A DNA stretch of 64,000 nt from the NCBI RefSeq assembly GCF_002775205.1, contig NC_036456.1, forward strand, positions 7,405,463 through 7,469,462. Direction: 5' to 3'. Below the pieces are notes generated by a model. That model was not told where the DNA came from. It did no database searches and was given only the letters and a program-made list of their open reading frames with translations. Positions 13,398 through 36,124 of the stretch are shown here, in pieces. Within the stretch, counting starts at the first letter, position 1, and every line of letters starts with the position of its first letter. A program made the position numbers and the translations under genes. The DNA is from Xiphophorus maculatus (lineage: Eukaryota > Chordata > Actinopteri > Cyprinodontiformes > Poeciliidae).

Positions 13398-15640
13398 GTA
13401 ATTATGGTTATAGCACTGACATGACTTGTCTTTGTTGTTTGAGTTCTCCTTTCTCTATTGATTTTACCCAAGTTGTTTATGTTCTATGTTCACACTCCTT
13501 TGATGATGAAAAGCTCGGCATCAGCCAAGCCTTCAGTCACACAATTAACCGCGCCTTTTGTTTACTTTGTTTTATTAGGAAAAATGATTTTCTGTCCTCT
13601 ATTCATATTCTCTTTTTTTGTTATTCGTTGCATCTGATTGTTTGTGTTTGCCCTCCTATTTGAAGTCATATTTCATTCTGCTTTATTGGGAAAATTGGGA
13701 TTTTGATTGATCTGCCACGCATTAAAATGAGAAAAAGAAACCCTTTCTTACTAAACACACAAGATATAAGAGACTCTTCTTTGATTGTACCAGGATAAGG
13801 TTATTCTATCTCCAGCAAAAGCAACTTCAATGTTGAAGTAATAGTTGACAATAGTATTAAAGCTGCAAATGTCTCGGTTAATGCACAGAGACAGCATAGA
13901 TGCTTTAGGGATTGATTTATTTTAATAGTTAAACACTGGACCTGCTCTACACTCTCAGCAGGATCCTGCCCAACCAGTCTACATGTGTTTTACAGGCGTT
14001 TGTGTCCCTTTGGGTCTCTTGGGGGGCTAATCCAGGAGCATGGGGTACCAGGTCCTTTTATACGGGCTGTTAAGTCATTTCCAGTAAGAATTGGACTCCA
14101 GGGTATATAGTTGGTGTTTAGGTATTAATCTTTCAGTCTTCCAAAAATGCATAACTATCAAATGATATTTTCAAATTTCCTCACATATTAGGTACTCAGC
14201 ATTTGATTTTCTAAACATAGAAAGAAATTATGAAATCTGGGACACCCAAAAAGGATTTGGTGAAAAAAAAAAAAAAAAGAAACAAGTACTGAAGCATAAA
14301 ATGTTATCATTAGATTCAGGTGTGTTGGAGAAGAGATGCATCGAAAAGCTGCAGGATTGGACTTGGCCACCATTTGCTTCAGCTTTGAATACAGTTTGAC
14401 CAAAGGAGAGCAGAGCCAGAAGTCACAGAAAACATTTTAGCTTCAGTTCGATACTAGAGTCAATATTTAAAGAATCTCTAAAAACGACACTTTTTAAATG
14501 AGAACCAGAAGCTTTATGTGTATTTTAAATACACATAATGCATTTGGTTTAAATAGGGCATACTCCAGTCATGAATACAACCTACACAAACATTAATTTG
14601 CTCCCAAAGATGCCCCACTCACCAACAGGTGCCATGCTGTAAAGATAATCAGTGTAACTCACTTAGCCTAGTCATTGGTAACGTCATAGCTCCTGAGTGT
14701 ATACACAGCTTTCAGGTAAAGAAGATTTCCAAGTACTGTACATTGTTTGCATAAAACCTAGCTGAACAACATTTTAAGGGTGTTGCCCTTCTGCTTCAGT
14801 CTTTTGAATCAGCTTACATACTTTGTGGAAATGCCATTTAAAAACGAGGACAACATGTTCTACAAGATATGCTCCCTCAGTCTGTAATCCATTAAGACCC
14901 TGAAAGTGTGAACAAAAGAGTTTATTTTTAAAACTGCCTTATAATGTTGCTAGTGACTGTCACAACAAGAAACTCCCAGCTACATATGTCTGAGTGATAT
15001 AATAGTGAAATCTTTCAGAGGTTTAAAAGTTGAGCTATGGTTTTGCCCAGCTCCTACGTTTACAGGAAGATGCAGCTACGTGCATTTCAATGGATTCCAA
15101 CAGTGAGAAAAGTTCAGCTCATTATTCCAGTTGGCTTAAAAAAGTTTTCTATTTAAGGAAGCCCATCGAAGTCCACACACAAAATGTCTAATCTCAGGAA
15201 GACCTATAACACTTGAACCCAGACTCTTCCTTCAAGAATGGATGTTGAAGAGAAAAACAGACCAAAGTGACTCTCAAATCTCAATTGATTTTCTAGGGAA
15301 GAAAAGAAAGAAAGTTGCTGAATACAGCATTGATTAATCTAGCGGGCCGGGGTAAAATGATGTTGAGAAAGGTGAGCCAAAGTTACTTTGAATTATAAAT
15401 TATTGCTTAACTAAAGGCAAAGACATAAAGGAGAAAAAGGGAACGATGAGGACAAAGGACAAGGGTGGAAAAAAAGAACTTCTGATTACAATCAATTGTT
15501 GCTTCACTGAACATCTTTTGTATCTGCACAATGCACCACCTTACCAATGCATGAGGCCAAACATGTTTTTCATCTATCTTTTTCTTCATACAGCTTATGT
15601 CAAATGAAGGTCGGTATTCAATAGGATGGATGGTGTTAGG
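13398..15640. other. No gene seen
   Basis: AT-rich sequence upstream of gene A. It holds an A-run at about 14263-14280 and no recognisable domain. Confidence 0.5.
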
Positions 15641-15642
15641 GG

Positions 15643-15658
15643 TGGAGCTAAACATCTG
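15643..15658 (+). promoter_or_regulatory. Shared upstream motif of gene A
   Basis: 'tggagctaaacatctg' lies 70 bp before the ATG of gene A. Near-identical words occur 53-61 bp before the ATG of genes C, D and E. It may be part of the 5' UTR or a core promoter element inherited with the duplications. Confidence 0.5.
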
Positions 15659-15712
15659 AAGCCAGACTATTAAAGTCTGACACTTTGTGATGAGTGTTTA
15701 GAGGGTTTCAAA

Positions 15713-20103
<4,391 letters not shown>

Positions 20104-22511
20104 CTGTTGCTAAAAAAAAATTAAGAAAATGCTTGCTTCTTCTTGTGGTGCACCTCTGTAGCTGGATTCTCCTAAGCTAGTTGCAATTAATTTTGCTTAG
20201 TTGAAAAATGTTAACACAAAGGTGTTTAAGTAGAATCTCAACTTTACTATTAAAATCATCTGTATTACTGTATTCAATCCAAATTAAACATAGTTAATGC
20301 TGTACTTATATATGGTTAAGATCACATGTGGGTAGATTTACACTGATTTGTCACTGGCTAATGTACCTTCAAACCTTTTAAAGGTTTGTTTATACAGTCT
20401 TTTGATTTGCATGCATTTATGACTAAAAATAAACATCCTTGGCAAATTGTAATTACTTTTTTGTATTCTGCAATTTTTCTTCTCATGAAAACTAAATCAA
20501 ACGAGTAACTTTCAGTCATAAACAACGGTGAAAGAAGTACTTTGTTTCATTATTTGAGTCAAAGTAATGATCGTACTGGTCAAATATTAGTCCAACAAAC
20601 AAAGCCCTGTCCAAATATTAAGTTAATATTAAGTTAAAGTACTGGAGTGGGTGCTTTCAAAGATACATAAATACTGAAAGTACAAGTTCTCAAGAACAGT
20701 ACTCAAATAAATGTACTTCCAAACAGCCCACCTCTGTTCATATATCACATATCTGAAGCACTGAAGGGAGGAAAAAGAAAATAGAAGCAATTAAAAGGTG
20801 GTGGAAGGTGGGGGTGTTAAGAGCTTAAACCTATTAAGAACATAGGAATGGTCCATTATGTTGTTAGGCAAAGAGGTAACAAGAAAAATAAAAAAATATG
20901 GGATTTTATTCTGAAGAGTATATCAATCCTTATATCAATTCTGAAGGGAACTGAAAGCATATCAATTTCAAAGTATCAAAAAATAAATCTTTCTGAGGAG
21001 TTTCACAAGTCTCAGGGTGTACAAACTCACTCAAGAATGTGGAGATGACAATGGCCTTCTACACTGAAAAAGAGAATGGAGGTACAACTTAAAAATAATT
21101 GATTGTTAAATTGTTAAAATGTAATTAAATTGCAGCTATCTATGTTTGCTTAACTTGATACCTTAATAAACTAAATATATTTACTTGGATAAACTTAATT
21201 TAATTTCTTATAAATTATCTAAATTTTCTTCTTAAGTTGGATCGCCTGTTTTCATCACCGTCTACTGTAGATTCATTATACAGTAGGAAACTTTGTCATT
21301 ACTGTGTGGTTTGGCTCATCCACAAAACAGGGTGGGTCCAAACTGCAGCAGGTCTGCAGAGGACATAACTCGGCATAACAGAGTAATATTTCCAAAAACA
21401 AGCCACTACAGGTAGTTTCTTCCCTGAGTCCGTCTCTGATGAACACTCAGCAGTTCACCGATCGATACCACGACACTTTTTGACCTACGTTTGAACAACC
21501 AGCTCTACAGGTCTTTAGGTGTAACATTCCTCTTTCTTTCATGCTTTCCAGGAATCTTGAAAAGCATACCCAATGTACTGTGCAACAATTCAACGTCTCC
21601 ATAATCCATCAAGATACAGATGTAAAGATATACAAAAACAGCTCCATTTTTTTTTTCAAAATTACTTTCTAAATAGTCAGCTAAAATTAACGTGGCAGTT
21701 TCAGCAACAACTTAAACCTTTAGTTCTGAAGTAAAACAAGCAGTAATGAAAAGCACCAAAGGAAATCCAAACTCATTTTTAATAGTACAATGATAACTTC
21801 CTGAGCTAAAGTGTCAAAGACAAATTTAAGACGGAAAACTGTTGATTTAATAAGAAAAGAAGTTCCAGATGTTAATAATTAAACCAGTGTCGGTAGGTGT
21901 CAGTAGTCTGGTGTTTGGGGCATATATTGTATGTTAGCAAAATGCTAAGATGGAAAAGCATCAGCAATGACCAAAACAAAGCAATTATTTGAAGCAATTG
22001 CCAGACAAATTAAATTTGACATTCTACAGTGGAAATCAAAGAAAATTAATTTTCAAATGAAAAGGCCTTCCATTAACTTTAACTCAGGCGAAGCCAAGTT
22101 TCAGAGAAATATCAACAGACACAAAAGAAAAGAATGAAAGAAAGGAAACTGCTATGTCTTCAATCCCTTTATGTCACGGCATAACATTGAAGACATGAAG
22201 AAGTTTCATTCTTGTTGTGTTGTTTATTAACATCCACTGTTGCTCAGTCACTAGTTTTCAACTGCCATGTTCTAACCTACCCATCATTCCCTGGGCTACC
22301 GTTACTATAGCAACTCTGAACATTCCAAGTACATAACAGAAATGATCGAAACACAAATGAAAATCAAACAGCCCCAAACACCTGAGGATCATGACAGCAT
22401 GGGCTCATACTGTAAGGAGGATTAGCATTTGCAAGAAGAAAATGAATCTCGAGTGTATGACCTGTTTCTAAGAGGGGAAAAAATGCACCGCGACCGGAGG
22501 GGAGTTTGAAA
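20104..22511. other. Intergenic region A-B
   Basis: It holds the 3' UTR of gene A (AATAAA at 20428-20433). A degenerate hAT-type remnant lies at about 20520-20742 and ends 'cagcccacctctgttc', with the 'gtactcaaataaatgtactt' words of the hAT family at 41701-42861. The remainder is AT-rich. No gene is seen apart from the promoter side of gene B. Confidence 0.5.
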
Positions 22512-25500
22512 ATGGCTTTCCTAAAGCTGACTGGGTTAGTCCTGGTGACCCTGCTGCTGTACAGTGGTAAGAAATAAGTTTTTGTTTTAAATATTTCTAT
22601 ACATACAATAAAATTTGTCTCATTGTGTCAAACTTGACTTTAGCAATACTTAGAGAAAGGTATTTGACTTAGTATTTCTGTTTTTAAAATAAAAATCTCT
22701 ACAAAAAGTATGTGTATCTATCTAGTTAAATTATCTAAAGTCTGCCTTGAACATTGGAATAGTGGTGGTCAGTTTCATCACATGTCACTAAATGTATGTG
22801 TTGGGGGTTTTTTGTAATAATTTTGAGATGAAGCATTCCTCTGTTCTGTGTTCCAGGTTGTCAGTCGCAGCCGTTTGGTAAGCGTCTAAGGCCAGTTTGA
22901 GAAGTTGTGCGAGTTTTGAAAGTTTTTTTTTCCCCTCTTCTGCAGCGAATGGAGAGTTAAGTTATACTAATGTCACATATTTTAATACCAGAAGGTATCC
23001 CTTCCAAAGGGCAGTGTCACCAGACCTGTGTGCAAATTGTTTTGCAAGTTGGAGCTCAGTCAAAGCCGCCATAATTTCTGCCTCCATTATAATGGCAGCC
23101 AAAGAGAAGAATCAGCATAAAACATGTTTCAACAACCATGCATTTTACCTGTTTTGTTTCATTTATTAGTGTATGTAACAATACCAGATGTAAATGAATA
23201 TAGGAAATAAATAGTATTTAAAAAGAACAAAAATAAAACCCATACAAATCAGCAAACCACACATATCTTAAAGGTAAAATTTGCTCCAGGGAACACTGAA
23301 TGTTCTAGATAGACATAGAAAGTAAAAGGAATATCTTGTGACAGAACTTGTTGCATCTGTCCTTTCTTACTTATTTTTTCTTCCCTGTTGTCAGAATGTG
23401 GCCGTCTGACGACCAACACTCGAATTATTGGGGGTTTAGATGCATATCTTGGGATGTGGCCATGGCAGGCAAGTTTGCATCAGAATGGTTTTGCTTTCTG
23501 TGGAGGATCGCTGATCAGCCATCAATGGGTCCTGACTGCTGCTCACTGTGTAACATGGTGAGAGGTTGACAAAGCATATTACATTTTTTATTTAACCCTC
23601 CCACAGTCCTAAACTTGGGGCTCATTTGGACCCCAGGAACTTTTTACTACATGTGCGGTCCGGCGGGGTCGCACTGAACTGGCTTCTTGCTGAAATGTGT
23701 CATACAAATAAACTTGATTAACAATTTGACCATGTGTTGTCTGGGTAGAAGTCACAATAAGCAGTAATAAAAAACAAACTTCTGTTAATAGGAATGTGAC
23801 TATTACTGACGGAAGGTGTTGGCCCAGTTGCAAGACGTTCAACACTTGATAACTATTGTTGCCAATCTGTACCTATTGCAACCAAGTTGTTTGTGGACGC
23901 ATGTTCCATTCAAAGATTATATTGGGACAACTTGTAAACTACACGTGGTTTGTTTTTAGTATAATTATTAAGCTGTATTTCAAATGCAGAAGCAGGGTCA
24001 AATTTTATTTCAAAGCCCCGTTTCAACAATACGGGCATAAAACATTCCTGGACTATTTGTTTAGTTGCCATGGGGAAGATCTCAGACTAGTAGTCACTAA
24101 GTTTACCATCAGAAGTTCAAATTAATGATTGTACTTTTGTGTTTTGAAGGTATGACCTTTTCGTCACAGAAGTCCAGCTGGGTACTGTAGAACTGGATGC
24201 TGTCAGCCCCCATCGGGTGAATCTACGACTTGCTCAAATCATCTGCCATCCTGCGTACGACTCTGAGACATTTAACAATGACATTTGTCTTCTGAGGCTT
24301 TCAAAGCCTGTCAAGTTCACCAAGTACATCCAACCAATCTGCTTAGCTTCTGAAACCAGCGATATCCATGACGGGAAAAAGGCCTGGGTTACTGGTTTTG
24401 GTGTGACTGGTAAGATATGTGGGATTGGTAAGATATAGAATATTTACTTAATTTTTTCTTCTTAATTCTACACAAATGCTATTCATTTTTCTTTAAATAA
24501 CCACAGCAACTGGATCATCATCCAACAAGTTGAAGGAGGTAGATGTACCAATTATTGGAAGAAAGAGGTGTAGATGCTACTATAAACAGACTGCCTCAAT
24601 CACAGACAACATGATATGTGCTGGATATTTTGATGGAAGAAAGGACTCATGTCAGGTAACTATCTTTTTTCTTCTCTCTTTTCTTTTTTTAATGCCCACT
24701 ATCCAGCAGCGTGGCACTCAAAATTGTTGTCTTGAGTGTCAAGGTGAGGCCCAACAAATTTACTTTCACAAGTGGAGTATTATGCCTTTTGCCATGATGC
24801 TCCATTAGATTTACAAAACCTTTAGAGATTTCTTAGCGTTTATTTCAAATGGACACAGAGATGAAAAAGACAGGGCGAAAGGTGGAGAAAAGGTTTAAAA
24901 GGAAATGAGATCGGATTAGAGAAGAGGAATAAGCATAAAGTCACTAAAGTCTACCTCTAAATCTGCAGAAAGGGAGAAAGAAAAAAAAAACAAGCAACCA
25001 CAACAGCCAACATCTGCATATATAATATTAACAGTTATAGCATCACTGGAAAGTACACGATACATGGTAATACAAGATGGATATAGTGGCAACCGCAACC
25101 CGAGAGTGTATCTGACAAACACCTGAATCTAAACACTTGTATGTGACGTGTCACGTAACCATCATTGTGTGTTTACTTGTTTTTTAAATGGCTAAATGTT
25201 TAAACTGTTGGTCCTTTTCATCAAGAAAATCTACTGCTCAAACAAATACATTATGTTTATAATGTAACTTTTTGACATCAAGTTTTAGCATTTAAAATGA
25301 CATTTTTTATATATATATGGTTTCTCTGCTGAAAAATGTTTCCCTGTAAAATTTCTTAAAATAATTTTTACATGCTCTACTACTTGTTTCTCACTAGGGA
25401 GACTCAGGGGGCCCACTAATGATAAAAAAGGGCCGCAAGTGGGTCCAGGCTGGGATCGTGAGCATGGGTGAAGGCTGTGCCCTCCCACTGTCACCTGGAG

Positions 25501-25745
25501 TCTACACTCGAGTGTCCCAGTATGAGACTTGGATCAAAGACATGGTCACTGGCACGACACCGGGCTTTGTCACCTTCACTTCTCCTGGCATTGACAAGGA
25601 TTTAAGTTACTTCTGTCACCTCAATGGGACGGTTGACGAGAAATCTTTTGGTGGTGGTGAAAACCTGAGTCCTTTCAATCACTCATTGGCGTTCTCTGTT
25701 CTTGCAACATTTCTCCATGTATTTTTTGGCAAAGAATACATTTAA
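22512..25745 (+). CDS. Gene B: trypsin-like S1A serine protease, likely GPI-anchored
   Basis: Six exons: 22512-22566, 22857-22877, 23395-23557, 24150-24409, 24507-24655, 25398-25745. They total 996 nt, 331 aa, with phases identical to gene A. Residues 1-19 form a hydrophobic signal peptide ([19 protein letters not shown]). Activation would occur at R35|IIGG. The triad is H76 (TAAHC), D124 (FNNDICLL) and S219 (GDSGGP). D213 precedes SCQ, so trypsin-like specificity is expected. The exon 6 tail lacks a Thr-rich stalk; it runs from CHLNGT to SFGGGE and then a hydrophobic end. The AYLGMWPWQ segment departs from the usual SPG-WPWQ. A partial tandem copy of its 3' end lies just downstream. Neighbours A and C are paralogs in the same orientation. 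Confidence 0.92.
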
Positions 25746-25960
25746 ATACACAGTGATTTCCTGAGTGCTCAAATATGTTGTCCTACCTATATGGCTACCA
25801 CCACTGATGATAGTATTTTTGGCAGTGGTGAAAACCCAAGTCCTTCCAATCATTCTTTGGTGATCTCTGTTCTCGCAGCATTTCTCCATGTTTTGCTGTT
25901 GTTGTTTTGGCAAAGAAAACATTTTAATACACAGTAACTTCCTGAGTGTACAAATATGCT
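25746..25960 (+). pseudogene. Partial tandem duplicate of the last-exon 3' end
   Basis: Right after the gene B stop, the sequence repeats the end of an array last exon and the start of the 3' UTR. One frame reads [19 protein letters not shown], then a hydrophobic stretch ending in WQRKHFNTQ and a stop. The words 'aatacacagt', 'cctgagtg' and 'caaatatg' occur after both stops. The copy includes [11 protein letters not shown], which gene B has lost (it has EKSFGGGE), so the copy keeps the ancestral form. It has no acceptor or catalytic part and is a dead fragment or 3' UTR sequence of gene B. Confidence 0.8.
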
Positions 25961-26362
25961 CTGTCAATATGGAGCTTTGATGCAATTCATAGACTAGTGT
26001 GTCACTTGCTACCTTACAGAAAACCTTGAGAGGCACAAATACTCTTTATTGTCAGATCTAGCTTCAAGCTGTGAAATAAGTAGTTTGAACTTTTAAACTT
26101 TATTCTTCCCTATTAAGTTTTCTTACCTCATTTTGACCTGTTTTACAAATTATCATAGTAATCAAGTATCTCTGGGTCTTTGTATAATTAATCTAATCAA
26201 TCATAGGAGTTTGATATTCATTACCAAACAAACATAAATTATAAAAGACTGTGGCAAGGTTAAAAATCAAATGACCTACCTGTTGCTTACTTTCATCTTA
26301 CCTAGGAAACATTGGTCAAATCTTTTGTCAGTTATCAGTAATATGATGCACCACATCCCAAT

Positions 26363-27435
26363 GTGAATGCAGTTTGTGCGACTGCAAACACAGCCGTTAA
26401 TAAAAGAGCCTGCAGTGATGGCCTTAAAAGCATCGGATACATGCCAAGTGTCACTGGGGGACTGCCAGGCAGTTTTAAGTTTTTAAAAGCCAATCAAATG
26501 CTGGGCTATCTTTTCAATATGTGGTTATGTGGTGGGATCACTCACACAACATGCAATGTGTTACGAAGGCTTTTGGACATATGGGCTTACTGAATAGACT
26601 ATGGTTACTAAACTATCTCAATGTGCACAACATGGTTGTCAAACATCAAGTTACATGAACATTTTTAGGGAGGTTCCACAGGGGTCCATTTTAGGACCTG
26701 TGCTGTTTAATATCTGTATAAACAATTTGGGCCATGGTCTTACAAGTGCAGCTGTGAGTTTTTATGTTGATGATTCAGTAATTTATTGTCAGGCAAAATC
26801 AGTCTCTCAGTCTCAACTATTAAAATTTGCATTGCTGCTGAAGGCAAATAAGACTAAGAGCATCTTATTTTTTAACAAACAGAAGATGCTAGGCTTCTTG
26901 TTTCAAAACAAGTTTGTTTCTCAAACAATGCCAGAAATCTACTTGTTTCTGACACTTTTATGAGTATTCTAGACTAGGGTGCTCTATATGTCTGTTAGAC
27001 ACTGTTGGATTTATCACTATTGCAAATTAGTTAAATGGCCCCCTCTATACAATCACACACTCTTGCAAGGGCACACTTTCATTTATAAATCAATCCTCCA
27101 TCTGATTTCATTATTCTTATGTCACATTTCGCACAAGAATCAATACCACGGCCTTTGCACTCAGGACTTTGTCACATTCAGTCTTCCTTCAGTGTGTACT
27201 GAACTTCTGAAGCTGTCCAAACTGGTCACACCTGGGGAGCTCAGCATTTTAATAAAGGGATTTAAAAATATCTCTTTGCTCACTTATTTGTTATCATTGT
27301 TAAAAACTACATTAACTCTGTCAATGCAGGTGTTTAGATTGCATTATTGTTTTTATGTAATTTGTTGATGTATGCAACAGGTCTCTCTTGTAAATGAGAT
27401 GACGAATCTCAAGAGATTTTCCTGTATAAAGACAG
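26363..27435 (+). mobile_element. 5'-truncated LINE with reverse transcriptase remnant
   Basis: The frame at 26601-26963 contains VPQGSILGPVLFNICINNLG and FYVDDSVIY. These are the conserved reverse-transcriptase block and the (F/Y)xDD active-site region of L2/CR1-type non-LTR retrotransposons; the usual FADD Ala is Val here. The next frame (26979-27368) carries the C-terminal tail region. The 3' end with 'ggtctctcttgtaaatgaga' and 'aatctcaagagattttcctg' is typical of L2-like tails. No endonuclease domain is seen and the reading frame is interrupted, so it is an inactive copy. Confidence 0.8.
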
Positions 27436-27439
27436 AATT

Positions 27440-29310
27440 AATATCATAAACAAAATCACCAAACGCACAATAGCCAGTAGTTGGAAGAGTTGAACGGTGG
27501 TTAATTATTGTTATGCTGTAGGTGATTCACGTCTTTTATGCAAGAATGTGAATTTGTGCATCTCTGCCACCTTCAAGGCAGATTAACAAATGTATACATT
27601 CATGCTGGTCCATACAGAGATAGAGTTGCATGGTTGTCAAGGTAATGATAATCTAGGTTTGCACTCCTAGAGAAAAGTAAATACAAAAGCCAGCCAGGAG
27701 GCTTTCCTTACAGAGAAACAAAGGTCAAGAGTGTTTCCAAGCAACTCGATTTTTGAGTTTTACAATGAGAAAAGTTATAAAGAGTTGGGAAATTGTTAAG
27801 GCAGCTAGCTGCATTGTACAATGTCTTCCCACAAGGGGATGAGTGGAAAACATTTTATTTCACATCCTTCTACGAATTAAATCAGGTTTAACGTCTGTCT
27901 GTTCCTCATTCCATTTAGGACAATACTGTTTTCTTTTTAAAGAACAGTAGGCTGAGCGTCGCTAAAGTCATTTCTTTCATTTTAAAAATGTCATCAATTA
28001 AGGTTTCCATTAACCATAGAATTGCACAAATCGAAATTATGAAAATTCTCTCAAAAACACGGCAATTTTGGGGGGGATAAAACAAAATTTTCGATAAGTT
28101 TATGTGTTATGTTGAGGTGTTTTTTTGGTTCTATTGAAATTTATGTATTTTGAAAAATGGAAATAAGAAGACCTTTTTTGGTATCAGACGAGTCACGTGA
28201 TCAACAGCTGGATGTTACTACTGTTGTAAACAACAAAGACGATAACAGGAAGTGGCAGGAGAATGATAGTTTGTTTCTGTTTTTGTTTTTTTTGGACAAT
28301 GTGCTCCAACACCTGAATAAGACGCCGACGTCTTCTCTGATTGGCTGATTGATGATGAGCATTAGCGCCATGGCAGAATTTTGAACATAATCTCATGTAA
28401 CCGTTTACATCCATTTTTAATGACAAAATTATTCACATGTGGTTTTGATTTAATTTCTTATTAAACTGAAACACTGGAACTGTGAAATTGTGTGTTATCA
28501 AAGATTTGTGCAAAAGATAAAATTACCAGTGCTTCAATGACAGCTAATCCTAGCAATGGTAGTTGATATTACCAAGAAGTAACGGGAGTATTAGCAAATG
28601 AAATGGCAAGAATTTTATTTTTCTGCTGCCATGGTTGAAGCAAAACACCGATATAAAACTTTCACGTGGGAAAAATCTCTGGTGATATGGCAGGTAGAAC
28701 AGTCATTTTATGAGAGGTAAACAGAACAAAGTTAAAACAACAGAAACAAGTCACTGGGGACGGAGTGAAACAACGAGCTGGTAAATGCTGCATAGTTTCC
28801 CTGACAGATGTAGCACAGAGAACAGACCGGTTTTGATGGGCTGAAGACAAAAGGCTCAGTGGGAATTACAGGCAAGTGAAAGACAAAAGGAAACAATAAG
28901 GAAAATACTTTGAAGCTGAACAATGCCTGCAGTAAAGGCACTAAATACTCTTCTGGTTCACTGACAGTCAAAGTCAACCACAACCATTTATCAAAAACTT
29001 CTTACTTTTAAAAAATGCTTTTAAAATAAGTACTTAAGAGGTCAAGTGCTATTAAATTATTCCATAAAACATAAAATATCTGTACATTTGTTGATAAAAG
29101 TTGGAGATGCCCAGATTAGGAAAACGAACTTAGTTGATTATCTTTAGAACCTGAAAGGGAAACAAACATGTTGCATCATGAAAATAAATTACTTCCTTGA
29201 TTGGACAACTTTCATGTCTCATAAAAGGCCGATTCAATCTGGCAACACGGCCAACAGGTTTCCTTTCCTTTCCTTTCAGGCTGACATTAATGTAAAAGGT
29301 TCATTCTAAG
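27440..29310. other. Intergenic region B-C
   Basis: No gene is seen. The segment at about 28000-28430 shares words with repeat family 2 ('tttccatt', 'accatagaatt', 'gtgatcaacagctgg'). A TATA-like 'cataaaagg' around 29220 precedes the gene C motif by about 90 bp and could be its core promoter. Confidence 0.4.
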
Positions 29311-29326
29311 TGGAGCTGAACATCTG
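29311..29326 (+). promoter_or_regulatory. Shared upstream motif of gene C
   Basis: 'tggagctgaacatctg' lies 53 bp before the ATG and differs from the gene A motif by one base. Confidence 0.5.
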
Positions 29327-29363
29327 CATTCATCTGTAGCTTTAGGATATCGTTTCTTTAAAA

Positions 29364-34127
<4,764 letters not shown>

Positions 34128-35096
34128 ATGTTTTACTGAGGATTATGCGATGCACAGATAGGAAAAAGGTTATGTTTTATACTTCACTGCAGTATAAAAT
34201 ATGTGCTTCTAAACACATAGTGCAAGTTTTAAAATTAAAGAGTTATTTGTCTTTTGAGCAGTTAACTAAATTCATTTTGAATAGTATTACTGTTAATATG
34301 TAGCTAAGTAACATGGGGGTTAATCTGAGCCAACAGGAATATTGTGACATGTATTGCCAATCAAGTAATACAAATGATCAAATATTGTGACATTAGAGCC
34401 AAGTTAATTTTTTAAAAATCTGACCTATTTTTAATCTGTTTTAAATGATTCTATAACAAGTGAATTTTGGTTTTCAGACATGGTGTGAATTTGGTGTGTT
34501 TTTATTTATATCCATGGCAGAAACATTTTACCATTGTTTTAAGAAGTTTGGAATTTACCAGTCACTTAAGAAAACTAATGACTGTTCCCGTTTCAGCTTT
34601 GTCCTTTCTACTTCAACTGAGTAAGGATTAAAGATTTCTTGTCATCTCTCAAATATGTCCAACAGAACAATTAGAATTATTTGCAACTAAAATGATAATC
34701 CTATATAAATCTTAATGCTCATGGACATAACATTTCCTACAAATTGTATATTTGTTTTGGATAAATGCATTTGTCATTTTCCAGATAGTAGAAATAATAG
34801 TGGAATATGTGTGGCTTTTTTTTTTACAAGAAGACATTAATAAAATGATCAACCATCATCCAGTAACAATATAACCTGATAGTGGTGTCATTTACAAGAT
34901 TTCAAACTCTAATATTCAAGAACACAGACAATGTCAGACCATGTTTAATGTTTGGCAGATTAAAAGTAATATCAGAGAACTAAAAGAATTTTTTGGAAGA
35001 TAGACATTTTTAACACTGATTTACCAATAAGTTCCATTAGACGTTTGTAGGTATTCCAGTCCTGTATAACAGACTATCAGCTTTACCATTTCTAAA

Positions 35097-36124
35097 TGTA
35101 ACCCACATTGCGTTCAAGGATTAATAAGATTTTAAATAATCCGAATTAAAATTTATCCAAACAGTTCTTAAAGTCTAGCTAGGTTCGGCTACTGGAGGAG
35201 ATGGCAATTTGTAAAGCACAGAGACAGTAAGACGGTGCAAATTGGTGAGTTGTATTTAGTATTTACAATATATATACACACATTAGTCCATAGTGTAAAG
35301 GAAAAACAAGTTAAAGTTCCTTATACCAAGGACGTCCACCAGTCTTTGTTGATGATGAAAAAAAAACCCAAAATAATCCACTTCCTTCAATGGGGACTTG
35401 AGCTGATCCTCCAATTAGGTCGGAAGAATATTCCCAGATGATAAGTCTTGTGTTTCGGTATCCTGCTTATTTTAGCTCGCCAGTCTGGTCAGTGAAACCA
35501 GACAATCCTTGCTATTGTCAAGATCCCTCCAGCCACTCCTTGCGCGAGGGATCTGCAACGCACCTGGCCTGTATAAACAGACCTAATTAATCAGTTACAT
35601 GTGCAGACGTTTCATAAGTAAATATAACTTATGCAACCAATATTGTTACGCAACAAATCAATATACAATCACAACAGGCTGGAAGACTAGTGCTAGCATA
35701 CTAGCTCCCTACCAAACACTCACCAGTTCCCTCTTGACTAATCGTGATTCTTGCAACGTTTGGTTGAGTAATCACCCGGCTGCAAGTTAACAGACATACA
35801 CGATTGAAAAACAGACAATAGAGATCTGAAAACCTCGTCGGGAACAGACCAGAAGCCTACCTGCACATCAGAGTCCCGCAGCGTTTCCTGCCTAAGCTGC
35901 GATTTGCAGCCATATAAACTGTGCTGTCAATTTAGGACGCTGATGTGCAGCTGTCACATGACGTCAGAGCCACGCGAGAACACTATTGTTCTCGCCTGGT
36001 TGGTGTTAAATAAATTAAGGGGAAGAGGAAAAAATGTTTAAGTAACCCTTTAAAAAATAAATCTAACAAAATGGAAAATAAAATAAATAAACTAAATCTA
36101 ATATAGAAAATGATCCTGGTTACA
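35097..36124. mobile_element. Probable solo LTR of an LTR retroelement (fossil)
   Basis: A 1028-bp block starts 'tgtaacc' and ends 'ggttaca' (TG...CA ends), flanked by 'taaa' at 35093-35096 and 36125-36128. Copy 2 of the segmental duplication has the empty site with one 'taaa' (around 49040). It has no internal coding region, as expected of a solo LTR left by recombination. It inserted after the duplication, so it is young relative to the array. The superfamily cannot be named from the LTR alone; a non-autonomous DNA element with 7-bp inverted ends is the alternative. Confidence 0.65.

Noticed and set aside
28157-28348. Short frames around the gene B-C intergenic region
   Set aside because: They fall in a dispersed repeat (family 2) and have no domain.
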